From the NCBI GenBank assembly GCA_021200315.1, contig JAJQGU010000022.1:1-61558 (forward strand): a DNA stretch of 61,558 nt, read 5' to 3'. Below the pieces are notes generated by a model that was not told the DNA's origin, made no database searches, and was given only the letters and a program-made list of their open reading frames with translations. This DNA comes from Akkermansiaceae bacterium (lineage in GTDB: Bacteria; Verrucomicrobiota; Verrucomicrobiia; Verrucomicrobiales; Akkermansiaceae). The number at the start of each line of letters is the position of its first letter. Within the stretch, counting starts at the first letter, position 1. Positions 9,364-17,467 of the stretch are shown here, piece after piece. Both the position numbers and the translations under genes were made by a program.

Positions 9364-10460
9364 TCCGCCGCATCATCGCCCTCGTCGTCAAAGAGCTTCA
9401 GGAGCAGCTCCGCACTCCGCGCAGCGCGGCCATGCTCTTCGTGCCCGTCATCATCCAAACGCTCATTCTCCCATTCGCCGCCACCATGGACGTGACGCAC
9501 TGCAAAGCCGCCATCCTCAATGAAGACGCGGGGAGCCTGGGCTCGGAACTGGTGCAGCGCCTGCGGGCCGCGCCCTGCATGAGCGAAACATTCATCGTGT
9601 ATGGCAGGGAAGAGCTGATGGCGCTCATTGAATCCCGGAGCGCCCTGATCGGCGTCCATATCCCTTCGGACTTCTCCCGCCGTGCTCAGCGGGGAGAAGC
9701 GGCGGACGTCCAAGTCATCAGCGACGGACGCCGCGCCAACAGCTCGCAGATCGCGGCGGGCTACGCCGCATCCATCGTTTCCTCCATGGGCGCGGAAGCT
9801 GTGGAAGGGAGCGGAGATAAGACCGCTCCCGTCACCCGCCATCTCTACAACCCGGCTCTGGACTATAAATGGTTCATACTGCCCTGCCTCATCGGCATGC
9901 TCGGCATGCTCACGAGCTTCAACATCACCGCCATGGCTCTGGCGCGGGAACGCGAAGAAGGCACGTACGAACAGCTTTGCGTCACCCCCATGAGTCCCTT
10001 CGAGATTCTCCTCGGCAAGATCATTCCCGCCCTGGTCATCGTGACGGCGCAGGCGGCCGTCATCGCCGCCATCTCCCGCTGGGGCTACGGACTTCCTTTC
10101 ACGGGCTCGCTCCCGGCTCTTTTCAGCGGCGTAATGCTCTATTGCCTCGCTCTGGGCGGCGTGGGCTTCGCTCTTTCCTCTTTCTGCAGCACGCAGCAGC
10201 AGGCTTTCGTGGCGATGTTCTGCGTCATTCTGCCATTCATCCTGCTTTCCGGCTTTCTCGCGCCGGCAGAGAACATGCCTGCCGTCCTGCAGACGGCCGC
10301 CCGCGCGGATCCTCTCTACTATATGTTCATTATTGTGCGCGGCATTTTCCTCAAGAGCTTCGGCTTCGCGGAAATCGCCCCGCATCTCGCCGCTCTCGCC
10401 GCCATCGCCCTGCTCTCGCTCGCCGCCGCCTACACCGCGCTCCGCCTCCGCCGCAGCTGA
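9360..10460 (+). CDS. ABC-2 type exporter permease (YbhR-like)
   Basis: A 366-residue second permease, paralogous to the one before it. It has the same plan: an N-terminal helix, an extracytoplasmic domain, then a five-helix membrane block beginning WFILPCLIGMLGMLTSF. The ABC-2 motif ALAREREEGTYEQLCVTPMS is present. Start at the ATG overlapping the previous stop. It is the last gene of the operon; only a weak hairpin (GCCTT-CTGG-AAGGC near 10470-10485, with a short T-rich run further on) follows it. Confidence 0.9.
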   Translation: MIRRIIALVVKELQEQLRTPRSAAMLFVPVIIQTLILPFAATMDVTHCKAAILNEDAGSLGSELVQRLRAAPCMSETFIVYGREELMALIESRSALIGVHIPSDFSRRAQRGEAADVQVISDGRRANSSQIAAGYAASIVSSMGAEAVEGSGDKTAPVTRHLYNPALDYKWFILPCLIGMLGMLTSFNITAMALAREREEGTYEQLCVTPMSPFEILLGKIIPALVIVTAQAAVIAAISRWGYGLPFTGSLPALFSGVMLYCLALGGVGFALSSFCSTQQQAFVAMFCVILPFILLSGFLAPAENMPAVLQTAARADPLYYMFIIVRGIFLKSFGFAEIAPHLAALAAIALLSLAAAYTALRLRRS

Positions 10461-10534
10461 ACGGGCTGCATGCCTTCTGGAAGGCGCCCGGCGGTTTCTT
10501 CAGCTCGCCGAGTTTGACCTCAAGCGTTCCGGAC

Positions 10535-10563
10535 TTGACTTCATGACCGATAAATGGCAGAAT
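10535..10563 (+). promoter_or_regulatory. Possible promoter for the ADP-ribosylglycohydrolase gene
   Basis: TTGACT (10535-10540), 17 bp, then CAGAAT (10558-10563), leaving a leader of about 67 nt. The -10 is a 4/6 match, so support is moderate. The rest of 10461-10636 shows nothing else. Confidence 0.4.
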
Positions 10564-10636
10564 GCATATTCTGCCTCCCGAAGAGAGGCGGCATTCAGGC
10601 AGGAAGTGTAATCCAAAAAGAAAGAGAGGAAAGGAA

Positions 10637-11434
10637 ATGATAGGAGCAATTGTCGGAGACATCGTCGGTTCCAGATTCGAACGGCACAACTGCAAGTCGA
10701 AGGAATTCGACTTTCTGACGCCTGAATGCTTCTTCACCGACGATTCCGTCATGTCACTGGCTCTGTGCGACGCCTTGATGCGCGTAAAGCCGGACTACAG
10801 CGACTTGAATGAGAATGCGGTGGAATCCATGCGGCGCATCGGCCGTTCCTATCCGAAATGCGGGTACGGCAGAGGCTTTTACAACTGGATGTATTCCGAT
10901 GATCCGCAGCCCTACGGCAGTTACGGGAACGGTGCCGCCATGCGCGTCAGCGGATGCGGCTATGCGGCGAAGTCCGTCGGGGAGACCGTCCTGCTCTCGA
11001 AAGCCGTCACGGAAGTGACGCACAACCACCCAGAGGGCTTGAAAGGTGCCGAAGCCACGGCCGTCGCGGTCTTCCTGGCGCGGAACGGCAGCAGCGTGAA
11101 AGAAATCCGGGATTACATCGTGAAGCGCTATTACCCGATTGACTTCACGCTGGATTCCATTCGCGACGGCTATCGGTTCGATGTCACCTGCCAGAACACG
11201 GTGCCGCAGGCTCTCGAGGCGTTTTTTGAGTCGACAGGCTTTGAAGACGCAATCAGAAACGCGATCTCGATCGGCGGTGACAGCGACACCCTTGCGGCCA
11301 TCACCGGAGCCGTGGCGGGGGCCTGCTACGGCGTCCCGGCGAATATCAGAGAACAAGCGCTGACATTCCTGGACGAGCGGCTCCGAAAAATCTTGCTGGC
11401 ATTTGAAGGCAAGTTCGCGCCCACGCCGTACTGA
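10637..11434 (+). CDS. ADP-ribosylglycohydrolase (DraG-like)
   Basis: A 265-residue Mg-dependent hydrolase that removes ADP-ribose from proteins or small molecules. The family opening IGAIVGDIVGSRFE is followed by the metal motif FFTDDSVMS and the C-terminal metal motif GGDSDTLAAITGA. The ATG follows a purine-rich AGGAAAGGAA, one of the very few good Shine-Dalgarno sites in the window, and the gene body (for example 11101-11160) is visibly less G+C-rich than its neighbours. Both suggest recent acquisition. No ADP-ribosyltransferase partner is adjacent, so the substrate is unknown. Confidence 0.9.
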   Translation: MIGAIVGDIVGSRFERHNCKSKEFDFLTPECFFTDDSVMSLALCDALMRVKPDYSDLNENAVESMRRIGRSYPKCGYGRGFYNWMYSDDPQPYGSYGNGAAMRVSGCGYAAKSVGETVLLSKAVTEVTHNHPEGLKGAEATAVAVFLARNGSSVKEIRDYIVKRYYPIDFTLDSIRDGYRFDVTCQNTVPQALEAFFESTGFEDAIRNAISIGGDSDTLAAITGAVAGACYGVPANIREQALTFLDERLRKILLAFEGKFAPTPY

Positions 11435-11520
11435 GGCTGAGCCTCCCACGGCAACTCCTGCGGAACGCTCTTCTCCTCCACAGCTGTGAACAGGTCGGCA
11501 GGGGATCTTCTCGCCCGACG

Positions 11521-12498
11521 TCAGGGGGCGGGGTGCGCACCGTCCCCGAATTCCGCCGGCAGCAACTGCTCGAGCATCCGCAGGACGAAGAAAATCGTCT
11601 CTTCCAGAGACCGCGCCGAAATGCGGGACGCGTCGTCCCGCGGCGTATGCCACCAGTCCGAATCGCTGAACTGCGCGATCAGGTTCAGCGTATCCACGCC
11701 CGCCCGATGAAAGGGGAGATGATCGTCGTAAACGCTCCCTAAAGCGACCTGCCAGCGATTGACGGGGAAACCGAGCGTTTCCGCAGCCCGGCGATACAGC
11801 TCGTACATCTCCTGCGAAGTCTCTTCGGATGGAATGGCGATCGTCTTGCCGCGCCCCCCCACCATGTCGAGATTGATCATCCAGCGGGGCAAATGTTCTC
11901 CACGCCGCGCCGCATCTCGGCGCGAGCCGAACAGACCGTCCCGCGGCGTCATATGCGGAGCGAACGCCTCCTCGCCGTCGAAAAACACCAGCTCCACCTG
12001 CTGCGCGGCGGGGGAAAACTTTCCCAATGCGCGCGCCGTCTCCAGCAGCACGGCCGCGCCCGAAGCGCCGTCGTCCGCACCGACAAAGCCGGGTATGCCC
12101 GTCTTCGTGTCAATATGGCAGGTGAGCAGTCCATCCGGCACCGAGGCAAAATCCGGATTCTCCCCCCAGCGGGCGTAGAGATTCGTCATGGGCACCTCGT
12201 CTCCCGTCAAAGGATTGGACTCCGTCCAGGACATGCGGCGGCACGTCCACCCCGCCCGCTCCAGATGTTCCTGCAGGTAATCGAGCTGGCGCGCATAGGC
12301 GGCGGATCCGGAGGGCCGCCCCCCCATGGCCGCCAAAGCCTCCACGTGCCGCAGTGCAGCAGCCCCCCGTTCCCCCGCACGTCCGCACTCATGGCTTGGG
12401 GCGGCTCCTTCCGTGCCGCGCGGACGCTCTCTCTCTCCACAGGAAGGGATGAGGAGAAACATCGGGAAGCACAGAAGCAGAATTTTCCGGGCATCCAT
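11521..12498 (-). CDS. M28-family zinc peptidase / glutaminyl-cyclase-like lipoprotein
   Basis: A 325-residue secreted lipoprotein: a hydrophobic signal ends in LIPSC, with the lipobox Cys near residue 20. The M28 fold is shown by HIDTK, GADDGASGAAVLLETAR, FFDGEEAF, NLDMVGG and the late His motif WWHTPRDD, which together give the zinc ligands. The pattern is closest to bacterial glutaminyl-peptide cyclotransferases, but an aminopeptidase is possible. The ATG overlaps the parB stop (TGATG); a GTG one codon earlier is equally coupled. It faces the ADP-ribosylglycohydrolase gene tail to tail, with 86 bp between showing nothing notable. Confidence 0.85.
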   Translation of the reverse strand: MDARKILLLCFPMFLLIPSCGERERPRGTEGAAPSHECGRAGERGAAALRHVEALAAMGGRPSGSAAYARQLDYLQEHLERAGWTCRRMSWTESNPLTGDEVPMTNLYARWGENPDFASVPDGLLTCHIDTKTGIPGFVGADDGASGAAVLLETARALGKFSPAAQQVELVFFDGEEAFAPHMTPRDGLFGSRRDAARRGEHLPRWMINLDMVGGRGKTIAIPSEETSQEMYELYRRAAETLGFPVNRWQVALGSVYDDHLPFHRAGVDTLNLIAQFSDSDWWHTPRDDASRISARSLEETIFFVLRMLEQLLPAEFGDGAHPAP

Positions 12499-13361
12499 CA
12501 CCTCAATCGCGAAGCGTCGAGCCCGAAAGACTCGATCAGACGGATCAATTCAGCTCGGTTGGCATAGGAAATTTCAATCGTGCCGCGCGTACCTCTCGGG
12601 GAGATGGTCACGGGAGTGGCGAATTTTTTGCTGAGCTTCCTGCAAAAAGGCTCATAGATCGGGGGAAGCGGCTTTCTTTCACCCGGCGAGGCGGGTTTGG
12701 GATTCAAAAAATTATGCACCATCTTCTCCGTGTGGCGCACGGTGAGCGAACGCTTGGCGATCTCTTGGGCGATGCGTTCCTGAATATCCCGATCCTTCAC
12801 CCCCAGGAGCACCTTGGCGTGGCCGACGGTGATTCTGCCGTCCACGAGCATCTCCTGGCAGAGGGGAGCCAGTTCCAGCAGCCTCATCGTATTGGCCACC
12901 GCCGCACGGGATTTGCCCACGCGGCGGGCGATATCTTCCTGCTTCAGCTTGAACTCTTTCTTGAGGCGGGAATAGCCCCGGGCCTCCTCAATGGGAGAAA
13001 GATTCTCGCGCTGCAGATTTTCAATGAGAGCCATCTCCAGCACCTCGCGGTCGCCGGCTCTGCGCACGACCACGGGAACCGCGCCGAGCCCCAACGCGCA
13101 CGCGGCACGCCAGCGCCTCTCGCCCGCGATCAGTTCGTACTTTCCGTCCACGGGGCGGACGATCAACGGCTGAATGATGCCCAATTCCCCGATGGATTGG
13201 GTAAGCTCGTCCAATTGTTCGGGCGTAAACTGCCTGCGCGGCTGAAGGGGGCTGGGCACAACGGACGAGGTCTCGACCGACAAGACGCGCTCGCCCTCGA
13301 GAGCGACGGGCTTCGGAGAGAGCAGCGTCTCAAAACCTCTTCCTAAAACAGGCTTGGACAT
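12498..13361 (-). CDS. parB: ParB-family chromosome partitioning protein
   Basis: A 287-residue ParB/Spo0J protein that binds parS sites and spreads as a CTP-dependent clamp. Motifs in order: IQPLIVRP, the CTP/arginine motif GERRWRAA, ENLQRENLSPIEEARGY, then the helix-turn-helix LKQEDIARRVGKSRAAVANTMRLL (about residues 138-162) and a C-terminal dimerisation region. No parA lies next to it; instead a peptidase gene follows and coaD is divergent. The start is supported by a promoter whose -10 ends 9 nt upstream. No convincing parS is visible in the window. Confidence 0.93.
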   Translation of the reverse strand: MSKPVLGRGFETLLSPKPVALEGERVLSVETSSVVPSPLQPRRQFTPEQLDELTQSIGELGIIQPLIVRPVDGKYELIAGERRWRAACALGLGAVPVVVRRAGDREVLEMALIENLQRENLSPIEEARGYSRLKKEFKLKQEDIARRVGKSRAAVANTMRLLELAPLCQEMLVDGRITVGHAKVLLGVKDRDIQERIAQEIAKRSLTVRHTEKMVHNFLNPKPASPGERKPLPPIYEPFCRKLSKKFATPVTISPRGTRGTIEISYANRAELIRLIESFGLDASRLR

Positions 13362-13370
13362 GACGCAGGC

Positions 13371-13399
13371 ATGGTAAGGGAACTCCGCCCGCGAATCAA
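13371..13399 (-). promoter_or_regulatory. parB promoter, leaderless geometry
   Basis: On the minus strand: TTGATT (13394-13399), a 17-bp spacer, TACCAT (13371-13376), then 9 nt to the ATG at 13361. A leader of about 2-3 nt is predicted. Confidence 0.6.
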
Positions 13400-13510
13400 T
13401 CTTTTTTTGCTTTGCCCCTTCAATGGTCTCTCCTTCCGCTTGATATGATTTTTTCGCCGCCGCGGCGTTTTATGCTTGGAGAACCTTCTCCGTTGTGTCA
13501 GCATTTCCCC

Positions 13511-14011
13511 ATGAAGCGCACCGCCGTCTACGCCGGAAGTTTCGATCCTCTCACCAATGGGCACGTGTGGATGATCCGCCAGGGGGCGGCTCTGTTCGAC
13601 CGTCTGATTGTCGCCATCGGAGTCAATCCGGACAAGGAAGCCACCTTCACCGTCGGGGAACGGCGGCGCATGCTCGAAGACGCGCTCACCGGGCTCGGCA
13701 ACGTGGCCATCGCCGAATTCCACAACCGTTTTCTCGTCGACTTCGCCCGGGAAAACGGCGCCCACTTCATGATACGCGGCATCCGTTCATCGCACGATTA
13801 CGAATACGAGCGCGTGATGCGGCACATCAACGCCGACATGGCCCCCTGCATCTCCACGATTTTTCTGATGCCCCCCCGCGCCATTTCCGAACTCTCGTCT
13901 TCCATGGTTAAGGGGCTGATCGGTCCCGAGGGCTGGGAGGAACAGGTCATCCGCTACGTTCCCGAAGGCGTTTTTCTCATGCTCAAGAAACGCTACGAGA
14001 ACAGGGCATAA
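13511..14011 (+). CDS. coaD: Phosphopantetheine adenylyltransferase
   Basis: The fourth step of coenzyme A synthesis: transfer of AMP from ATP to 4'-phosphopantetheine. At 166 residues it has the normal family length. The nucleotidyltransferase motif [10 protein letters not shown] (T/HxGH) is at residues 9-18, [14 protein letters not shown] at about 87-100 and the C-terminal SSSMVKGL in place of the usual ISSTxVR. I took the ATG at 13511 because it begins [12 protein letters not shown], the canonical N-terminus; the open frame to the left has no domain support. The promoter is not obvious; TATGCT at 13471-13476 is a possible -10. Confidence 0.95.
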   Translation: MKRTAVYAGSFDPLTNGHVWMIRQGAALFDRLIVAIGVNPDKEATFTVGERRRMLEDALTGLGNVAIAEFHNRFLVDFARENGAHFMIRGIRSSHDYEYERVMRHINADMAPCISTIFLMPPRAISELSSSMVKGLIGPEGWEEQVIRYVPEGVFLMLKKRYENRA

Positions 14012-14058
14012 AACGAGCCGCCCCTCTTCCCGCCTCGCCGCCCGGCCGAGGAGCTTCC

Positions 14059-15420
14059 TTACCCCTGCTCCGTGAAAAGTTCGTAGGCCGCGGCTTCCGT
14101 CACGCGCACCTCGGCGAATCGGCCGACAGGGAGGGAGGAAGGCACGTGAACCGCTCCGTCGACGTCGGGCGCGTCCCACTCGGCTCGAGCCACTCCCGGA
14201 GCATCCACCAGCACGCGCAGAGTCCGCCCCACCTGTGCCCGCCCATGCTCGGCGGCGACGCGGGCCAGCAGCATCGAAACCTCATTGACGCGGCGGGTCT
14301 TGGTGCGCAGAGGCACCTGATCTGGCAAGGCGGCGGCGGGTGTGCCCTCTTCGCGGGAATAGGCAAAAACGCCGGCGCGTTCGAAGCGGAATTCCTCGAT
14401 GAAATCGAGCAGCTCCTGGTGGTCGTCCTCCGTCTCTCCGGGGAAGCCGCTGATGAAGGTGGTGCGGAGCGTGAGGCCGGGAATCCCCGCCTTCATGCTC
14501 CGCAGCAGCCTGCGGATGTAGTCTCCGTCTGTCCTGCGTCTCATGGCGGAGAGCATCGAATCCGAAATATGCTGCAAGGGAATGTCCACATAACGCGCCA
14601 CGTGTTCGGAGCGCGCGATGGTGTCGGTGAGTTCGCCGCTCCAATGCGCCGGATGGGTGTAGAGAATGCGGATCCAATAATCGCCGGGAATGCGGTCGAT
14701 TTCCCGGACGAGCGATGCCAAGGATTCCCCTCGTGAGGAATCGACCCCGCTCGTGCGCGTGGGCGCCTCCCCCTTCCAGCGATCCATGCCGAAGCAGGTG
14801 GTGTCCTGCGCGATGAGGTCGATCTCCTTCACGCCGGATTCGATGAGCATGCGCGCCTCGCGCAGCACGCTCTCCTGCGAGCGGCTGCGCTGTCTGCCGC
14901 GTATGCGCGGAATGACGCAGTAGGAGCAGGCGTGATTGCAGCCCTCGGCGATCTTGATGTAGGCCGTGTGCGCCGGAGTGAGGCGATATCGAGGTGCGTC
15001 ATATTCGGGAATGTAGCCAAGGCGCCCGGAAGAGAGGGGCTCTTTCCCGCCGCCGCCCAGCACGCGGCGCACGACGTCGGCGATACGGGGCGTCTGATCG
15101 GGGGTGAGAAAGGCATCCACTTCGGGCAGAAGGGCGGGCAATTGCTTGGCGTAACGCTGCACCAGACAGCCGCTCACGATGATTTTTCTCTCCTTGGGCG
15201 CTTCTCCCCGTTCGCGGGCGCGGGCCGCGCCGAGAATGGTGTCGATGGATTCCTGCGTGGCCTTATCGATGAAAGAACACGTGTTGATCACCACGACGTC
15301 GGCCAAGTCGGGCTCCTCGGTCACTACGAAGCCCTCGCGCTGCAGTGTGCCCATCATCACCTCGGAATCGACGAGATTCTTGGCACACCCCAGAGAAATG
15401 AATCCAACGGAAACAGGCAT
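14059..15420 (-). CDS. rimO: Ribosomal protein S12 methylthiotransferase
   Basis: A radical-SAM enzyme that adds a methylthio group to an Asp of ribosomal protein S12. The 453-residue protein has the three expected domains. The N-terminal UPF0004 domain has the cluster-binding Cys in FISLGCAKNLVDSE, TCSFIDKA and VSGCLVQRY. The radical-SAM core has CNHACSYCVIPRIRG (CxxxCxxC) at about 150. The C-terminal TRAM domain reads LRVLVDAPG. The sequence VGFISLGCAKNLVDSEVMMG is typical of RimO rather than MiaB. It starts 6 bp after the stop of the NfeD gene, so the two form one transcript. Confidence 0.95.
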   Translation of the reverse strand: MPVSVGFISLGCAKNLVDSEVMMGTLQREGFVVTEEPDLADVVVINTCSFIDKATQESIDTILGAARARERGEAPKERKIIVSGCLVQRYAKQLPALLPEVDAFLTPDQTPRIADVVRRVLGGGGKEPLSSGRLGYIPEYDAPRYRLTPAHTAYIKIAEGCNHACSYCVIPRIRGRQRSRSQESVLREARMLIESGVKEIDLIAQDTTCFGMDRWKGEAPTRTSGVDSSRGESLASLVREIDRIPGDYWIRILYTHPAHWSGELTDTIARSEHVARYVDIPLQHISDSMLSAMRRRTDGDYIRRLLRSMKAGIPGLTLRTTFISGFPGETEDDHQELLDFIEEFRFERAGVFAYSREEGTPAAALPDQVPLRTKTRRVNEVSMLLARVAAEHGRAQVGRTLRVLVDAPGVARAEWDAPDVDGAVHVPSSLPVGRFAEVRVTEAAAYELFTEQG

Positions 15421-15426
15421 GGCAGT

Positions 15427-16842
15427 TCAGTCAATTTTTTCCACAAGCGTTTCAAAGGCGTTCCTGCCCACCACGCGCACACGGCTGTGCGCCGGGATGA
15501 CGCCGCTCACCGACGAGACGTCTACCATGCGGCCGCCGAACACGGCCCTCCCGCCGGGATTGAGCTCGGTGACGCTCTCTCCCTCCTGGGCGGGCAGCGC
15601 CTCGTCCTCTCCGGGCGGGCTCCCCGCGCCGACGCCGCTGGCGGCGGAGTTGTTCAGACGGCGGAAGAGGGGGAGATCCGGCAGACAGCGCATCATCCCC
15701 AGAATGGCGAGCGTGCCGCCCACGCACCCCAGCGCGAGTTTAAGGGCGGGTTCCGCCGCCACCGCGGCGTATTCCTGCCACGAAGGAGCGTCGGCATCCA
15801 GCAGGCGCCCCACCTCTAAACCGTCCAGCATGCCGCCGAACAAAGCGGCCAGCATGCAGAGCACACCCGCCGCGCCCACGAAGACAGTGCTGCCGCCAAG
15901 CACGATTTCCACAATGAGCAACGCCACGCCCAAGACGAAAAGCGCAGCCATTTCATACCCCGCCAAGTTGCCTACCACGTGATTGCCCAGAAAGAACAGC
16001 GCGAAAGAAGCGACGGCGATAATCCCGCCCACGCCGAACCCCGGCGTCTTCAATTCGAAATAGATGCCGGCCATGCCCGCGAGAATCAGAAGAGGCGAGG
16101 CCCAGGCCAGCCAGAAGGCGATTTGCTCGAACCCCGTCGGCTCGGCCGTGACCACGGGAGACTCGATACCTTCCTTCGCCATCAGCTCCTCCACGTTAGC
16201 CACGATTCCCGCCGCAAGCAGCGGCTGTCCGTCCGCCCCGGGCGCAGCGGCCTCTTCGCCCGTGAGCGTCAGCAAGGTGTCGGGAGCCACGGTGACGGAG
16301 CCAAACTTGCGTTCATCCTTCGAGGGAATCATCATCGCGCGGATGAGAGCCGGATCGTGCCCCTTGCGCACCACCACCGAACGAGTAAACGCATCGAAGG
16401 CGCTTTCGAGCTTTCTGCGCATCATCGGCTCGATTTCGTCGCCCGTGCCCGAGACCAGCCCCGCCGCGCCGATCGTCGACACCGGCGCCATATAGATCTT
16501 GTCGCAGGCGGCTGAAAGCAGGGCACCCGCAGACATGGCTTTCGTGTTGACGAAGGCGTACATCGGCAGCTTGCGTCCCTGCATCGTCTGCATCATCATT
16601 TCGCCGGTCTCCCAGGCCAGCCCTCCCGGCGTGTTCAGCTCGAATACCAGAGCGCGGGCTTTTTCCTTTTCGGCTTGGTCGATGATGCGCCTCATGAACC
16701 GGAAATTTTGGGAATTCGTCAGCGAATCGGCTCCCACTTGAATGACGACGACTTTCCCTTGAAAGCCGGACTGCGCCTGCACGCCGGCCGCCGGCAGCGA
16801 AAGGCCCAGCAATATCATCACGCAACAGATCAGCCTATACAT
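15427..16842 (-). CDS. NfeD-like membrane-bound ClpP-class serine protease
   Basis: A 471-residue long-form NfeD protein: signal peptide (1-23), a ClpP/crotonase-type periplasmic protease domain with LVFELNTPGG and the nucleophile region TKAMSAGALLSAACDKIYM, a block of four to five membrane helices (about 240-385) and a C-terminal NfeD/OB beta domain (GGRAVFGGRMVDVSS). Long NfeD proteins usually work with a stomatin-like partner, which is not in the window. I chose the ATG at 16842 because the -10 box TATACA lies 8 nt before it; an ATG 18 bp further upstream would sit inside the promoter. Confidence 0.88.
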   Translation of the reverse strand: MYRLICCVMILLGLSLPAAGVQAQSGFQGKVVVIQVGADSLTNSQNFRFMRRIIDQAEKEKARALVFELNTPGGLAWETGEMMMQTMQGRKLPMYAFVNTKAMSAGALLSAACDKIYMAPVSTIGAAGLVSGTGDEIEPMMRRKLESAFDAFTRSVVVRKGHDPALIRAMMIPSKDERKFGSVTVAPDTLLTLTGEEAAAPGADGQPLLAAGIVANVEELMAKEGIESPVVTAEPTGFEQIAFWLAWASPLLILAGMAGIYFELKTPGFGVGGIIAVASFALFFLGNHVVGNLAGYEMAALFVLGVALLIVEIVLGGSTVFVGAAGVLCMLAALFGGMLDGLEVGRLLDADAPSWQEYAAVAAEPALKLALGCVGGTLAILGMMRCLPDLPLFRRLNNSAASGVGAGSPPGEDEALPAQEGESVTELNPGGRAVFGGRMVDVSSVSGVIPAHSRVRVVGRNAFETLVEKID

Positions 16843-16850
16843 GGCGGATA

Positions 16851-16879
16851 TGTATAGCATATCCCGCCTCTTCTGGCAA
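16851..16879 (-). promoter_or_regulatory. Promoter of the nfeD-rimO operon, leaderless geometry
   Basis: On the minus strand TTGCCA (16874-16879), a 17-bp spacer, TATACA (16851-16856), then 8 nt to the ATG at 16842. This is a near-consensus sigma-70-type promoter. Confidence 0.65.
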
Positions 16880-17001
16880 CTGCGAAAGCAAACGCCGGCG
16901 GCAATATGCAGTATTGCTCACGACGATACCGATTACCTTTCCTCCATTTTCTCCATTCGGCATAAATTTGGCATGCATGTCCTATTTTTTCTTCTTCCGC
17001 C

Positions 17002-17030
17002 TTTACATGGCAAAGGGAAGGTGTTATACT
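17002..17030 (+). promoter_or_regulatory. HU gene promoter, leaderless geometry
   Basis: TTTACA (17002-17007), a 17-bp spacer and TATACT (17025-17030); the -10 ends 9 nt before the ATG at 17040. A leader of only 2-4 nt is predicted for an abundant nucleoid protein. Confidence 0.7.
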
Positions 17031-17039
17031 TGAGCTCCT

Positions 17040-17306
17040 ATGAACAAAGCTCAGCTTATTGACGCCATTCAGAAGAAGCTCGGCGAAGGCGCGACGCGGA
17101 AATGTGCTTCGTCCGCTCTTGACGCAGTGCTCTCAGCGATCACCGAATCCGTTAAGAAGGAAAAAGTTTCTCTGATTGGGTTCGGCACGTTCGAAACCAA
17201 GTCCCGCCCGGCTCGCACGGGCCGCAATCCGAAAACGGGGGAAACCATGCAGATTCCCGCGTCGAAGACAGTCGCTTTCAAGGCATCCTCGGCTCTCAAG
17301 TCTTGA
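17040..17306 (+). CDS. HU/IHF-family DNA-binding protein
   Basis: An 88-residue nucleoid protein with the full HU fold: a helical dimerisation part (NKAQLIDAIQKKL), the GFGTFETKSRPARTGRNPKTG signature running into the DNA-binding beta arm, and the C-terminal helix. At 88 residues it matches HU (about 90). It could be HU or an IHF-like relative; the IP motif at the arm tip (MQIPASKT) favours HU. It is monocistronic: it has its own promoter and a strong terminator 19 bp after the stop. Confidence 0.95.
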   Translation: MNKAQLIDAIQKKLGEGATRKCASSALDAVLSAITESVKKEKVSLIGFGTFETKSRPARTGRNPKTGETMQIPASKTVAFKASSALKS

Positions 17307-17324
17307 ATCGCCCTTCTGTCAACC

Positions 17325-17362
17325 AAAAAGTCTTTCGTTCTCTGCGGACGAAAGACTTTTTT
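17325..17362 (+). terminator. Strong intrinsic terminator after the HU gene
   Basis: A 14-bp stem (AAAAAGTCTTTCGT at 17325-17338 with its complement at 17348-17361) around a 9-nt loop. The A-run on one side and T-run on the other make it potentially bidirectional. It separates the HU gene from the GTPase module. Confidence 0.85.
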
Positions 17363-17413
17363 GTTGTATTTCCGCGGGAAAAGCGCTTCTGATGCATAAA
17401 ACAGACAACCGTC

Positions 17414-17442
17414 TTGACCCCGTCCCGCGCCCCGAGTAAAAT
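17414..17442 (+). promoter_or_regulatory. Promoter of the GTPase/GAP1-like module
   Basis: TTGACC (17414-17419), a 17-bp spacer and TAAAAT (17437-17442), with about 19 nt of leader to the ATG at 17468. The upstream ATG at 17441 lies inside the -10 and is therefore not the start. Confidence 0.65.
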
Positions 17443-17467
17443 GGCGCAGCATCGCACGTCCGCATCT

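Noticed and set aside
17414..17467. Earlier starts of the GTPase gene (17414, 17441)
   Set aside because: Both lie within the -35 or -10 box of a TTGACC-17-TAAAAT promoter, so they would not be transcribed.
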